DNA from: Angustibacter sp. Root456
GTDB lineage: Bacteria > Actinomycetota > Actinomycetes > Actinomycetales > Angustibacteraceae
Length of the DNA: 37,686 bases
Reading direction: 5' to 3'
Assembly (NCBI RefSeq): GCF_001426435.1
Contig: NZ_LMER01000003.1
Span: 60,563-98,248 of the forward strand
Positions 18,265 through 26,584 of this stretch are shown here, piece after piece. The notes beneath the pieces are model-generated. The model had not been told where the DNA came from. It saw only the letters and a list, made by a program, of their open reading frames with translations, and did not search any database. The position numbers and the translations under genes were made by a program. Positions within the stretch are counted from its first letter, which is position 1; each line of letters opens with the position of its first letter.

Positions 18265-18918
18265 ATGGCGTTGATCGAGGCGGTGTGCGTCGTCCACGAG
18301 CTGCGGCCGGACGACCCGTGGGCCGGCAACCTCACGGCGATCGACAAGCGCGCCGTGACCGGCCGGTCGATGGTGCACCGGCTCGGCGTCGAGGGTGACC
18401 GGCAGATGGACACCCAGGACCACGGCGGCCCCGACAAGGCGGTGTACGCCTACGCCGGCGAGGACGTCTCGTGGTGGGCCGGCCAGCTCGACCGCGAGCT
18501 CGAGCCGGGCGCGTTCGGCGAGAACCTGCGCACCACCGGCCTCGACGTCACCGGCGCCGTCATCGGCGAGCAGTGGCACGTCGGGGACCCGGACGACGGA
18601 GTGGTGCTCGAGGTGACCATGCCGCGCATCCCCTGCTCGACCTTCCAGCGGTGGATGGACGAGCCGCACTGGGTCAAGCGGTTCACCGACCACGGCGCGC
18701 CGGGGGCCTACCTGCGCGTGGTGCGAGAGGGCACGGTGGCTGCGGGCGACCGGATCGCCGTCGAGCGGCGCCCGGCGCACGGCGTCACGATCGGCGACTG
18801 CTTCCTGCGGTTCGACGCCGAGATCGGCCAGCGGCTCGTCGACGCCGCGGCGGCGGGCGACCTCGACCTGGCGCCGGTGCTGCGCGGCTTCGCGGAGCGG
18901 TCACTGACCCGCGCCTGA
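18265..18918 (+). CDS. MOSC domain protein (YiiM-like)
   Basis: A 217-residue MOSC-domain protein. The core is seen as MVHRLGVEGDRQMDTQDHGGPDKAVYAYA (36-64), FGENLRTTGLD (84-94) and the conserved Cys124 in PRIPCSTF, the residue that carries sulfur or a substrate in this superfamily. YiiM-type proteins reduce N-hydroxylated bases with the molybdenum cofactor; other MOSC proteins transfer sulfur to it, so the exact substrate is open. A C-terminal helical tail (TIGDCFLRFDAEIG…) follows. It lies 40 nt after the ligase gene and 44 nt before hemW. A TGAACT hexamer ends 7 nt before the ATG but lacks the usual TA. Confidence 0.85.
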   Translation: MALIEAVCVVHELRPDDPWAGNLTAIDKRAVTGRSMVHRLGVEGDRQMDTQDHGGPDKAVYAYAGEDVSWWAGQLDRELEPGAFGENLRTTGLDVTGAVIGEQWHVGDPDDGVVLEVTMPRIPCSTFQRWMDEPHWVKRFTDHGAPGAYLRVVREGTVAAGDRIAVERRPAHGVTIGDCFLRFDAEIGQRLVDAAAAGDLDLAPVLRGFAERSLTRA

Positions 18919-18962
18919 CGCCCGGCCCGCAGCGCGACCGCAGCGGCTGGGACGATGAGGCC

Positions 18963-20177
18963 ATGCCCAGCGCCCTGCCCGACGGCGAGCCCGTGCCCGA
19001 CGACGGCGCGCTGCCTGCCGCTGCCCGGGAGGGTCTGGGCCGTCGTCCCTTCGGGGTCTACCTGCACGTGCCGTTCTGCAGCGTGCGGTGCGGGTACTGC
19101 GACTTCAACACGTACACCGCCACCGAGCTCGGCGGCGGGGCCAGCCAGGCGTCGTACGCGCGCACGGCGTGTGCCGAGGTGGCGCTCGCCGGCCGGGTGC
19201 TCGGTGACCAGGCGCCACCGGTCGACACGGTGTTCGTGGGTGGCGGGACCCCCACGCTGCTGCCGGTCGACGACCTCGGCCTGCTGCTCGAGGCCGTGCG
19301 GGCGCGGTTCGGCCTCGCGGACGGCGCCGAGGTCACCACCGAGGCGAACCCCGACTCCGTCACCGCCGACTCGCTGAAGGCCCTGCGGGACAAGGGCTTC
19401 ACCCGCGTGAGCTTCGGCATGCAGTCGGCGGTGCCGCACGTGCTGGCCACCCTCGACCGCACCCACGACCCCGAGCGCGTGCCGCAGGTGGTGGCGTGGG
19501 CCCGCGCGGCGGGGCTCGACGTCAGCCTCGACCTCATCTACGGCACGCCGGGGGAGTCGCTCGACGACTGGCGCACGAGCCTGCGCGCGGCCCTGGCCTG
19601 CGAGCCCGACCACGTCTCGGCCTACGCGCTCGTCGTCGAGACGGGCACCCGGCTGGCCGCCCAGGTGCGGCGGGGCGAGGTGACCATGCCCGACGACGAC
19701 GACGAGGCCGACAAGTACGAGCTCGCCGACGCCGTGCTGACCGCGGCTGGGCTGCAGTGGTACGAGGTCAGCAACTGGTCGACGTCACCGCGCACGCGTT
19801 GCCGCCACAACGTCGGCTACTGGGCGGGCGGCGACTGGTGGGGGTTCGGGCCGGGGGCGCACAGCCACGTCGGCGGCGTGCGCTGGTGGAACGTCAAGCA
19901 CCCCAGCGCGTACGCCGCCCGGCTCGGCGCCGGGCACAGCCCGGCCCAGGCCCGCGAGGTGCTCACGCCCGAGCAGCAGCACGCCGAGCGGGTGCTGCTC
20001 GGGGTGCGCCTGCGCGAGGGCCTCGACACCGCCGTGCTCACCGACGCCGGACGGTCCGCCGTGCCGACGCTGGTGGCCGACGGGCTGGTCGAGGCCGACG
20101 CCGCGGCGTCCGGGCGCATCGTGCTCACCCTGCGCGGCAGGCTGCTGGCCGACGCAGTGGTGCGCGCGCTGCTCTGA
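18963..20177 (+). CDS. hemW: HemW, radical SAM heme chaperone
   Basis: A 404-residue radical SAM protein, earlier called oxygen-independent coproporphyrinogen oxidase-like. The iron–sulfur ligands are Cys39, Cys43 and Cys46 in CSVRCGYCDF. SAM-binding and barrel motifs follow (GGGTPTLLP, TEANPDS, RVSFGMQS). HNVGYW, typical of HemW, occurs near residue 282, with the HemN C-terminal domain after it (QQHAERVLLGVRLREGLD). HemW binds heme and is thought to hand it to target proteins. The ATG at 18963 is chosen; the open frame extends farther upstream but only as antisense-like sequence inside the MOSC gene. GACGAT ends 7 nt before it, a possible weak -10 box. Confidence 0.93.
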   Translation: MPSALPDGEPVPDDGALPAAAREGLGRRPFGVYLHVPFCSVRCGYCDFNTYTATELGGGASQASYARTACAEVALAGRVLGDQAPPVDTVFVGGGTPTLLPVDDLGLLLEAVRARFGLADGAEVTTEANPDSVTADSLKALRDKGFTRVSFGMQSAVPHVLATLDRTHDPERVPQVVAWARAAGLDVSLDLIYGTPGESLDDWRTSLRAALACEPDHVSAYALVVETGTRLAAQVRRGEVTMPDDDDEADKYELADAVLTAAGLQWYEVSNWSTSPRTRCRHNVGYWAGGDWWGFGPGAHSHVGGVRWWNVKHPSAYAARLGAGHSPAQAREVLTPEQQHAERVLLGVRLREGLDTAVLTDAGRSAVPTLVADGLVEADAAASGRIVLTLRGRLLADAVVRALL

Positions 20178-20190
20178 CGAGCCGCGTCCT

Positions 20191-20211
20191 CTGACCAGCC
20201 GGGTCGGTCAG
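20191..20211. terminator. Weak hairpin between hemW and the DUF4870 gene
   Basis: CTGACC (20191-20196) and GGTCAG (20206-20211) can pair across a 9-nt loop between two convergent genes; the right arm includes the stop codon of the DUF4870 gene. It is short and lacks a T run. Confidence 0.3.
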
Positions 20212-20627
20212 CTCACCAGCGTCGGCGTGAGCGGGTACTGGTAGTCCTGGCCCCGGTTGGCGGCCAGGGCGGCGACGACCTGCAGCACGATCGCAGCGAC
20301 CGCGACCACGACGGCGGCGAGCACGAAGGCGAACAGGCCGATCCCCAGGGTGAGCACCGCGAGCGGCACGGCGACCACGAACCCGAGCACGCTCACGATG
20401 AGCAGCATGATCTGGAAGTTCAGGGACGCCGCGGCGTGCCGGCGGACGAACGCCGAGCGGTCCTTGTACATCAGGTAGACCACGAGCGGCCCGACGACGG
20501 GCAGGCCGACGATCGAGCCGGCGAACGGCGCGAGGTGGGCGAGCATCGCCCAGGTGCGCTCGTCCGACGGCGACATCGGCGGCCGCGCTGCATAGGGCGG
20601 GTGGGGCGGGGGGTACGGCTGGCTCAA
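20208..20627 (-). CDS. DUF4870 small membrane protein (copy 1)
   Basis: A 139-residue protein. A Pro/Tyr-rich cytoplasmic N-terminus (MSQPYPPPHPPYAARPP) is followed by the DUF4870 signature DERTWAMLAHLAPFAG and YLMYKDRSAFVRRHAAASLNFQI, and then two or three hydrophobic segments (about 40-55, 80-105 and 108-130). The end NRGQDYQYPLTPTLVS is also typical. The TTG at 20627 is chosen because AAGGG lies about 8 nt upstream and because it gives a start like that of the paralogue; an ATG farther in (MSPSDERTW) is the alternative. The function of the family is unknown. It is one of a tandem pair. Confidence 0.8.
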   Translation of the reverse strand: MSQPYPPPHPPYAARPPMSPSDERTWAMLAHLAPFAGSIVGLPVVGPLVVYLMYKDRSAFVRRHAAASLNFQIMLLIVSVLGFVVAVPLAVLTLGIGLFAFVLAAVVVAVAAIVLQVVAALAANRGQDYQYPLTPTLVS

Positions 20628-20660
20628 CAGGCGCCCTTCGGTGGCGGTACCGGCGTGGTG

Positions 20661-20696
20661 ACCGCGATCCGGCAGCCTTGGCGGCCGGATCGCGGT
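20661..20696 (-). terminator. Terminator between the two DUF4870 genes
   Basis: ACCGCGATCCGG (20661-20672) and CCGGATCGCGGT (20685-20696) are perfectly complementary, giving a 12-bp stem with a 12-nt loop. It lies after the stop of the upstream DUF4870 gene and 34 nt before the start of the downstream one, so it may end the first transcript or lower read-through. Confidence 0.6.
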
Positions 20697-20708
20697 GACC
20701 ATCCAGGT

Positions 20709-20744
20709 GGTGGGACTACTTGAGGAGGTGGGACTACTTGATGA
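20709..20744 (-). repeat. 18-bp tandem duplication that doubles a stop codon
   Basis: GGTGGGACTACTTGA occurs at 20709-20723 and again at 20727-20741, as part of an 18-bp unit (the 18th-unit ends differ by one base). On the coding strand the gene ends LIK-TAG and, 18 nt on and in frame, repeats LLK-TAG. Confidence 0.85.
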
Positions 20745-21234
20745 GGCGCAGCGTCACCGGGTAGCGGTACCGCTCGCCGCGGTTGGCCGCGATGCCGGCC
20801 ATGATCGCGAAGACGATGCTGATGACCCACACGGCGAGTAGCACCAGGAAGCCGATGAGGATGACGCTGAGCACGCCCCCCACGACGTAGCCGATGAGGA
20901 TGGCGATCTGGAAGTTCAGCGCCTCCTTGCCCTGGTCGTCGACGTAGGCCGAGCGCTCCCGGAAGACCAGCCAGACCACCAGCGGGGCGAGGAAGCCTAG
21001 GACGATGCCGCCGAGGTGGGCGAGCATCGCCCACATGCGCTCGTCGCTGTCGCTCATGGGGGCGGCGGCGGTGGGCTGGCCGTACGCCGGCTGGCCCGGG
21101 TAGCCGCCCGGCGCGCCGGGGGCGGGCGGTGGCGGCGTCGGCGGCTGGCCGTAGGTCGGCGGCGCCGGCGGCGGCGTCGCGCCTGCGTCCGGCTCACCCT
21201 CACGCGAGGCGTTCGGGTCAGGCTGCTGGGTCAC
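20734..21234 (-). CDS. DUF4870 small membrane protein (copy 2)
   Basis: A 166-residue paralogue of the next gene downstream. It has a longer Pro/Gly/Gln/Tyr-rich N-terminus (residues 1-60, with GQP repeats) and then MSDSDERMWAMLAHLGGIVLGF, VWLVFRERSAYVDDQGKEALNFQIAIL and a hydrophobic C-terminal half with two membrane helices, ending NRGERYRYPVTLRLIK. The low-complexity tail is probably cytoplasmic and disordered. The GTG at 21234 has GGGAGGA 5 nt upstream, which decides the start against a longer frame that runs up into the DUF3097 gene. Function unknown; the tandem arrangement suggests a duplication followed by divergence. Its stop codon is duplicated (see the repeat at 20709-20744). Confidence 0.83.
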   Translation of the reverse strand: MTQQPDPNASREGEPDAGATPPPAPPTYGQPPTPPPPAPGAPGGYPGQPAYGQPTAAAPMSDSDERMWAMLAHLGGIVLGFLAPLVVWLVFRERSAYVDDQGKEALNFQIAILIGYVVGGVLSVILIGFLVLLAVWVISIVFAIMAGIAANRGERYRYPVTLRLIK

Positions 21235-21296
21235 TGTTCCTCCCGGTGGTGGTCTCCCCTGTGCGCCCGACAGCGTAGGGGAGCAAGCACCTGCGG

Positions 21297-22163
21297 TCAG
21301 CCGTCTTCGGGATCTGCCGTCACGAAGTCGATCAGCTCCTCGACCCGGCCGAGCAGCGCCGGCTCGAGGTCGGCGTACGACCGCACGGTCGCGAGGATGC
21401 GCTTCCACCCCTGGGCGACGTCCACCTGGGTGGCGTGCGGCCAGCCGAGGTGGGCCAGCACGCCGCGCTTCCACTCGACGTCGCGGGGGATCGACGGCCA
21501 CACGTCGAGCCCCAGCCGCTCCGGCCGCACCGACTGCCAGACGTCGACGAACGGGTGGCCGACGACGAGCAGGTGCGGTGCGAACCGGCGCTGCGCCACG
21601 GCCTCGGCCACCAGCCGCGACTCCTTCGAGCCGGGCACGAGGTGGTCGACCAGGACGCCGAGCCGGCGGCCCCGCTCGGGGGCGAAGTCGCGCACCGCCG
21701 CCGCGAGGTCGTCGACGCCGTCGAGCATCTCGACGACGACGCCCTCGACGCGCAGGTCGTCGCCCCAGACCTTCTCGACGAGCTCGGCGTCGTGGCGTCC
21801 CTCGACCCAGATGCGCGAGCCTCGAGCGAGCCGCGCCCGCGCGTTCTGCACGGCGGTGGAGCCGCTCGCGGTCCTGGTGGGCCGCTGCGCAGCGGCAGCA
21901 GCCGCCACCGGCCGGGTCAGCACCACCGGCCGCCCGTCGACGAGGAAGCCCGGGCCCAGGGGAAAGCCGCGCACGCGCCCGCGCCGGTCCTCCAGGTGCA
22001 CGACGTGCACACCGCCCGCCTTCTCGGTGCGCACGACGGCCCCGCACCAGCCGGTCTCGACGTCCTCGACCACCAGACCGAGCTGCGCGGCGACCTCGGT
22101 GCTGCGCCCGCGCGCCGGCACCTTCCAGTCGCCCGCGAGCACGTCGTCGCCGTATCGATCCAC
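21297..22163 (-). CDS. DUF3097 family protein
   Basis: A 288-residue soluble protein of an actinobacterial family of unknown function that usually lies between hemW and hrcA, as it does here. Characteristic stretches are DRYGDDVLAGDWKVPARGRS at the start, IWVEGRHDAELVEKVWGDDLRVEGVVVEMLDG in the middle, which looks like a Toprim-like segment (acidic GRHDAE and later LVDHLVPGSKESR), and HPFVDVWQSVRPERLGLDVWP. The Toprim resemblance is a reading by eye and is uncertain. The GTG at 22163 is chosen because it gives the conserved start VDRYGDDVL and is preceded by a -10-like hexamer. Confidence 0.82.
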   Translation of the reverse strand: MDRYGDDVLAGDWKVPARGRSTEVAAQLGLVVEDVETGWCGAVVRTEKAGGVHVVHLEDRRGRVRGFPLGPGFLVDGRPVVLTRPVAAAAAAQRPTRTASGSTAVQNARARLARGSRIWVEGRHDAELVEKVWGDDLRVEGVVVEMLDGVDDLAAAVRDFAPERGRRLGVLVDHLVPGSKESRLVAEAVAQRRFAPHLLVVGHPFVDVWQSVRPERLGLDVWPSIPRDVEWKRGVLAHLGWPHATQVDVAQGWKRILATVRSYADLEPALLGRVEELIDFVTADPEDG

Positions 22164-22170
22164 GGCGGCG

Positions 22171-22176
22171 ATGCTA
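22171..22176 (-). promoter_or_regulatory. -10 hexamer of the DUF3097 gene
   Basis: On the minus strand TAGCAT ends 8 nt before the GTG at 22163. With the hexamer at 22191-22196 on the other strand it makes a compact 39-nt divergent promoter region with both transcripts probably leaderless. Confidence 0.45.
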
Positions 22177-22190
22177 CGAGCCTGCCGCCC

Positions 22191-22196
22191 TACAGT
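22191..22196 (+). promoter_or_regulatory. -10 hexamer of a putative leaderless Pr6Pr promoter
   Basis: TACAGT fits TANNNT and ends 7 nt before the ATG at 22203. No Shine-Dalgarno sequence is present before this ATG. Confidence 0.5.
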
Positions 22197-22202
22197 GCCG
22201 CC

Positions 22203-22847
22203 ATGACGCTGTCTCGGGCGTGGCACGGCGCTCTGGCGCTCGTCGCCACAGCGAACCTCCTGCTCCAGCTGGTGCTCACGGCGACGGCGAGCGACGACAC
22301 TCTCGGCGTGCGTCTGGTGCGGCTGGTGAGCTTCTTCACCGTGCAGAGCAACGTGCTGGTCATCGTCGCGGCGGCGACCCTGGCCCTCGACCCGGTGCGC
22401 GATGGGCGGTGGTGGCGCGTGCTGCGCCTCGACGCGCTCGTGTGCATCACCGTCACCGGCGCGGTCTACCTGGTGGTGCTGCGCCCGCTCGTGGAGCACG
22501 ACGGGTGGGCTTCGACGCTGACCGACTCGGTGTTCCACTACGTGGTGCCGGCGGCCACGCTGGTGGGCTGGCTGGCGTTCGGGCCCCGGCTGCGCATCGA
22601 CGGGCGCGCCGTCGCGGCCTCGCTCGGCTTCCCTCTGCTCTGGCTCGCCTACACCCTGGCTCGCGGCGCCGTGGTGCACGAGTACCCGTACCCGTTCGTC
22701 GACGTCGATGAGCTGGGCTACGGCCAGGTGCTGCTCAACTGCGTCGGCGTGGCCGTCCTGTTCATCGCGCTCGCCCTGGGGGCGTGGGGCCTGGAGCGAG
22801 TGCTGCCGCGTCGGGCGGATGCGGCGTCCGCGGCGTCGGCGCCGTAG
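22203..22847 (+). CDS. Pr6Pr family membrane protein
   Basis: A 214-residue integral membrane protein with about six hydrophobic segments, roughly at residues 8-26, 38-60, 75-95, 112-132, 142-160 and 178-200. The stretches [30 protein letters not shown] and [20 protein letters not shown] are typical of the Pr6Pr family (six predicted transmembrane helices, often with a conserved Asp/His/Pro set). The family has no known activity. It sits between DUF3097 and hrcA. Its TAG stop forms the first bases of the -10-like hexamer TAGACT in front of hrcA. Confidence 0.8.
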   Translation: MTLSRAWHGALALVATANLLLQLVLTATASDDTLGVRLVRLVSFFTVQSNVLVIVAAATLALDPVRDGRWWRVLRLDALVCITVTGAVYLVVLRPLVEHDGWASTLTDSVFHYVVPAATLVGWLAFGPRLRIDGRAVAASLGFPLLWLAYTLARGAVVHEYPYPFVDVDELGYGQVLLNCVGVAVLFIALALGAWGLERVLPRRADAASAASAP

Positions 22848-22850
22848 ACT
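22845..22850 (+). promoter_or_regulatory. -10 hexamer of the hrcA promoter
   Basis: TAGACT fits TANNNT and directly abuts the CIRCE operator, so transcription would begin inside the operator, as expected for HrcA repression. It includes the stop codon of the Pr6Pr gene. Confidence 0.5.
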
Positions 22851-22876
22851 TGGCACTCAGAAGCAGGGAGTGCCAG
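22850..22876 (+). promoter_or_regulatory. CIRCE operator of hrcA–dnaJ
   Basis: TTGGCACTC-N9-GAGTGCCAG matches the CIRCE consensus TTAGCACTC-N9-GAGTGCTAA except for the third position and its partners; the inner GCACTC/GAGTGC arms are exact and the spacer is exactly 9 nt. It is 20 nt before the hrcA start. HrcA binding here would repress its own operon until heat shock. Confidence 0.88.
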
Positions 22877-22896
22877 CGCGGCGGAGGAGGTGCCGG

Positions 22897-23916
22897 ATGA
22901 GCGACGAGCGTCGGCTCGCCGTCCTGCGGGCCATCGTCGAGGACTACGTGCAGACCCGTGAGCCCGTCGGCTCCAAGGCGCTCGTGGAGCGCCACCAGCT
23001 CGGCGTCTCGAGCGCCACGATCCGCAACGACATGGCGGCGCTGGAGGACGACGGCCTCATCGCCCAGCCGCACACCAGCGCCGGGCGCGTTCCCACCGAC
23101 GCCGGGTACCGCCTCTTCGTCGACAAGCTCACCGAGGTCAAGCCGATGTCGGCGCCCGAGCGGCACGCGATCGCCGGGTTCCTGTCGGGGGCCGTCGACC
23201 TCGACGACGTCGTCGACCGCACCGTCCGGCTGCTGGCCTCGCTCACGCAGCAGGTCGCGGTGGTGCAGTACCCCTCGCTCACGCGCTCGACCGTGCGCCA
23301 CATCGAGCTGGTGCCGCTGGGCGCCCAGCGCCTGCTGGTGGTGCTCATCGCGGGCACCGGCCGGGTCGAGCAGCGGGTCGTCGAGACGCCGACCGTCATC
23401 GACGACGCCGTGCTCGGCGAGATCCGCGCCCGGATCAACGCCGAGTCGGCCGGCCGGCTGCTCACCGAGGCTGCGACCCGGTTGCGCTCGCTCCCTGACA
23501 AGCTGTCGCCCGACGACCGCGAGCTCGCCCGCTCGGTGGTGGGCGTGCTGCAGGACGCGCTGGTCGAGGAGCGCGAGGAGCGCGTGGTGATGTCGGGCGC
23601 GGCCAACCTCACCCGCTTCGGTCAGGACTTCCCGGGCAGCATCGGCCCGGTGCTCGACGCCCTCGAGGAGCACGTCGTGCTGCTGCGGCTGTTCGGCGAG
23701 CTGTCGGGCGACCCCAGCGCGGTTGCCGTGCGCATCGGCCACGAGATCGACCACGAGGCGCTGCGCACCACCTCCGTCGTCACCAGCGGCTACGGCACCG
23801 GGCGCGACGTCGTCGCCGGGCTGGGCGTGCTCGGCCCGACGCGCATGGACTACCCCACGACCATGGCCACCGTGCGCGCGGTCGCGCGCTACGTCTCCCG
23901 GGTGCTCGACGGGTAG
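22897..23916 (+). CDS. hrcA: Heat-inducible transcription repressor HrcA
   Basis: A 339-residue repressor of class I heat-shock genes. The N-terminal winged helix-turn-helix reads [71 protein letters not shown] (residues 5-77 approximately); the GAF-like and dimerisation parts follow, ending with [25 protein letters not shown]. The ATG is chosen for the GGAGGAGG 6 nt upstream, which discards a longer frame that runs back into the preceding gene. It sits behind a CIRCE site and 80 nt before dnaJ, the usual actinobacterial arrangement. Confidence 0.96.
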   Translation: MSDERRLAVLRAIVEDYVQTREPVGSKALVERHQLGVSSATIRNDMAALEDDGLIAQPHTSAGRVPTDAGYRLFVDKLTEVKPMSAPERHAIAGFLSGAVDLDDVVDRTVRLLASLTQQVAVVQYPSLTRSTVRHIELVPLGAQRLLVVLIAGTGRVEQRVVETPTVIDDAVLGEIRARINAESAGRLLTEAATRLRSLPDKLSPDDRELARSVVGVLQDALVEEREERVVMSGAANLTRFGQDFPGSIGPVLDALEEHVVLLRLFGELSGDPSAVAVRIGHEIDHEALRTTSVVTSGYGTGRDVVAGLGVLGPTRMDYPTTMATVRAVARYVSRVLDG

Positions 23917-23996
23917 GCCGCACCCCGCGCACCCCGCACCACCGCCCGCCGTCGCGCCCGGCGCGACACCCACCGACCGCGTGAAGAGAAGGACCC

Positions 23997-25118
23997 TTGA
24001 GCGACCACTACGAGACCTTGGGCGTGGCCCGTGACGCTACGCCTGAGGAGATCAAGAAGGCCTACCGCCGCCTGGCCCGCCAGCTGCACCCCGACGTCAA
24101 CTCCGGGCCCGAGGCCGAGGAGGAGTTCAAGAACGTCAGCGCCGCCTACGACGTGCTGAGCGACCCGGCCAAGCGGGCGGCGTACGACCGCGGCGGTGAC
24201 CCCTTCGGCGCCGGGGCGGCCGGCTTCGGCCAGGGTTTCTCGTTCACCGACATCATGGACGCCTTCTTCGGCGGCGGCGCGACGGGCGAGCGCGGCCCGC
24301 GTTCGCGCCAGCGCCGCGGGCAGGACGCGCTGATTCGCGTGCAGGTCGACCTGCGGGACGCCGTGTTCGGCACCGAGAAGGAGATCTCGGTCGACACCGC
24401 CGTCGGCTGCCCGACGTGTCACGGCGACGGCGCGCAGCCCGGCACCGGCACCCGCACCTGCGACGTCTGCGGGGGTCGCGGCCAGGTGCAGCACGTGCAG
24501 CGCTCCTTCATGGGCAACGTGATGACCTCGCGCCCCTGCACCACCTGCCAGGGCTTCGGCACCGTGATCTCCAACCCCTGCATCCAGTGCTCCGGCGAGG
24601 GCCGGGTGCGCTCGCGGCGCAGCCTCACGATCCGCATCCCCGCGGGTGTCGACACCGGCACGCGCATCCAGCTCGCGGGCGAGGGCGAGGTCGGCGCGGG
24701 CAACGGCCCGGCCGGTGACCTGTACGTCGAGATCGCGGTGGCGAACCACGCGACCTTCGTGCGGCGCGGCGACGACCTGCACGCCACCGTGGCGCTGCCC
24801 ATGACGGCGGCGGCCCTCGGCACGAGCATCACCCTGGAGACCCTCGACGGCGAGCAGACGCTCGACATCGAGCCCGGCACCCAGTCGGGGCAGGTGACGA
24901 CCCTGCGCGGCTTCGGCGTCACGCACCTGCGCGGAGGTGGCCGCGGCGACCTCGTCGTCCACGTCGAGGTCAACACGCCCAGGAACCTCGACGACGAGCA
25001 GCGGGCGCTCCTGCAGCAGCTGGCGGTGCTGCGCGGCGAGGAGCGGCCCGAGGGGCGGCTGGCCACGCACGGCAGCGGCTTGTTCGGCCGGTTGCGGGAC
25101 GCCCTCAGCGGGAAGTGA
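23997..25118 (+). CDS. dnaJ: Molecular chaperone DnaJ
   Basis: A 373-residue type I J-protein that activates DnaK. The J-domain has the HPD motif at residues 31-33. A Gly/Phe-rich region follows ([14 protein letters not shown]), then four zinc-binding repeats ([32 protein letters not shown]) and the substrate-binding C-domain. All key residues are present. The start is TTG, supported by AGAAGGA 5 nt upstream and by the exact family start SDHYETLGV. Repression through the CIRCE site ahead of hrcA is expected. It is of the DnaJ2 kind linked with hrcA rather than with dnaK–grpE. Confidence 0.95.
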   Translation: MSDHYETLGVARDATPEEIKKAYRRLARQLHPDVNSGPEAEEEFKNVSAAYDVLSDPAKRAAYDRGGDPFGAGAAGFGQGFSFTDIMDAFFGGGATGERGPRSRQRRGQDALIRVQVDLRDAVFGTEKEISVDTAVGCPTCHGDGAQPGTGTRTCDVCGGRGQVQHVQRSFMGNVMTSRPCTTCQGFGTVISNPCIQCSGEGRVRSRRSLTIRIPAGVDTGTRIQLAGEGEVGAGNGPAGDLYVEIAVANHATFVRRGDDLHATVALPMTAAALGTSITLETLDGEQTLDIEPGTQSGQVTTLRGFGVTHLRGGGRGDLVVHVEVNTPRNLDDEQRALLQQLAVLRGEERPEGRLATHGSGLFGRLRDALSGK

Positions 25119-25122
25119 CGGC

Positions 25123-25866
25123 GTGACGGCGCCGCTGTTCCTCGTCGACGAGGGCGCGCTCGACGGCATCGGTGCGGGTGCGACGTACGTGCTCGACGGC
25201 GCGGAGGGCCGCCATGCGGCCACGGTGCGCCGGATCGGTGTGGGGGAGCGGGTCGACCTCGCCGACGGCGGCGGCGCCGTCGCGCGCTGCACCGTGACGG
25301 CGGCCGAGCCCGCGCGGCTGGTGCTGCGGGTCGACGAGCGCGATGTCGAGCCCGAGCCCGAGCCTCGCTTCGTGCTCGTGCAGGCGCTGGCCAAGGGCGA
25401 TCGCGACGACCTCGCGGTCGAGGGGGCCACCGAGCTCGGCGTCGACGAGGTGGTGCCGTGGCAGGCCCAGCGCAGCGTCGTGATCTGGCGCGGCGAGCGC
25501 GGTGAGAAGGCGCGCCGCAGGTGGCAAGGCACGGTGCGCGCCGCGGCCAAGCAGGCACGCCGCGCCCGCGTGCCGCAGGTCGGCGCGCTCGCCCACGCGG
25601 ACGACCTCGTGCGGCGCGTGCAGCAGGCGGCGCTCGCGGTCGTGCTGCACGAGGACGCGCAGACGCCGCTCGCGGGCGTCGAGCTGCCGGCCGCCGGTGA
25701 GGTGCTGCTCGTGGTCGGCCCCGAGGGCGGGGTGAGCCCGCAGGAGCTGGCGCGGCTCGAGGAAGCCGGCGCCGTGGCGTGCCGGCTCGGGCCTCACGTG
25801 CTGCGCTCGTCGACCGCCGGGCCGGCGGCGCTCGCCGTCCTCAGCGCCGCCGCTCGCTGGGGCTGA
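25123..25866 (+). CDS. rsmE: 16S rRNA (uracil1498-N3)-methyltransferase RsmE
   Basis: A 247-residue SPOUT-class methyltransferase. The N-terminal PUA-like domain starts TAPLFLVDEGALDGI and contains EGRHAATVRRIGVGERVDLADG. The C-terminal knotted SPOUT domain carries the SAM-binding motifs VVGPEGGVSPQEL and RLGPHVLRSSTAGPAAL. It methylates U1498 in the decoding region of 16S rRNA. GTG at 25123 is 4 nt after the dnaJ stop, so the genes are co-transcribed; longer frames upstream are antiphase sequence inside dnaJ. It converges with the minus-strand hydrolase gene, 12 nt away. Confidence 0.94.
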   Translation: MTAPLFLVDEGALDGIGAGATYVLDGAEGRHAATVRRIGVGERVDLADGGGAVARCTVTAAEPARLVLRVDERDVEPEPEPRFVLVQALAKGDRDDLAVEGATELGVDEVVPWQAQRSVVIWRGERGEKARRRWQGTVRAAAKQARRARVPQVGALAHADDLVRRVQQAALAVVLHEDAQTPLAGVELPAAGEVLLVVGPEGGVSPQELARLEEAGAVACRLGPHVLRSSTAGPAALAVLSAAARWG

Positions 25867-25878
25867 GCCCTCCGCCGC

Positions 25879-26583
25879 TCAGCGGACGGCGTTCAGCAGT
25901 CGCCAGGTCTTGGGCCCCACCATGCCGAGGCCCTGCAGGCCGTGGCTGCGCTGGAACGCGCGGACGACGGCGAACGTGTCGTCCCCGAAGTCGCCGTCGA
26001 CGTCGAGCGCCCGCCCGCCCAGCACCGCGTGGTGGTTCTCGGCGGCGAAGTTCAGCCGGGCCTGGATCCACTTCACGTGGCTGTGCTTCGGGCTGTTGCG
26101 GGCCACCGGCGACCCTGGGAACGGCCGGTCGAGGACGCCGATCGCGGTAGCGCCCACCTGCGTGACCACCGCGCCGACGAGCCCCGGCGCGAAGCCGAGG
26201 CCGCGGGCCACGACCGGCCAGCCGATGGTCGCGAACAGCCGGTGCGGCACCGGCTCGCGGCCCAGCGCGGCGCAGATGATGCCCGAGACGTAGCCGGAGC
26301 AGTCACCCCCGTGCCGGGACGTCGGCACGCTGGCCCAGACGTACGGCTGACCGACGCAGGCGTCGGCGTAGCCCTTGGCGCGCAGGGCCTGAGCGTCCGA
26401 GATCTGCAGGTGGAACCGGTGGCGGAACAGCGGGTGCGCCGCACCTCGCGCCACCGATCCGCGGATGCAGCCCACCGAGCCCTTCGACTCGTAGTTGACT
26501 CCGCCCAGCGTGCAGGCGGTGTGCCCGATGCCGGTGCGGCTCTCCGCCGGCAGCATCACGCCCACGAGCAGCAGCTTCGGCAT
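25879..26583 (-). CDS. Peptidoglycan-binding protein with putative cysteine hydrolase domain
   Basis: A 234-residue protein. Residues 88-102 contain HGGDCSGYVSG, which resembles the nucleophile motif of NlpC/P60 and CHAP amidases (Cys95 in DCSG); later His residues (His167, His169, His184-185) could serve as partner, but the catalytic set is unproven. Residues about 165-234 form a type 1 peptidoglycan-binding domain (SHVKWIQARLNFAAENH … DVDGDFGDDTFAVVRAFQRSHGLQ…VGPKTWRLLN). No classical signal peptide is visible, so export is unclear. The start ATG is 1 nt after the stop of the acidic 54-residue gene (TGAGATG), so translation is coupled to it. It may act on the cell wall. Confidence 0.65.
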   Translation of the reverse strand: MPKLLLVGVMLPAESRTGIGHTACTLGGVNYESKGSVGCIRGSVARGAAHPLFRHRFHLQISDAQALRAKGYADACVGQPYVWASVPTSRHGGDCSGYVSGIICAALGREPVPHRLFATIGWPVVARGLGFAPGLVGAVVTQVGATAIGVLDRPFPGSPVARNSPKHSHVKWIQARLNFAAENHHAVLGGRALDVDGDFGDDTFAVVRAFQRSHGLQGLGMVGPKTWRLLNAVR

Positions 26584-26584
26584 C

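Noticed and set aside
23889-25550. Minus-strand open frame across dnaJ and rsmE
   Set aside because: dnaJ and rsmE have clear domains and catalytic motifs; the opposite frame is low-complexity.
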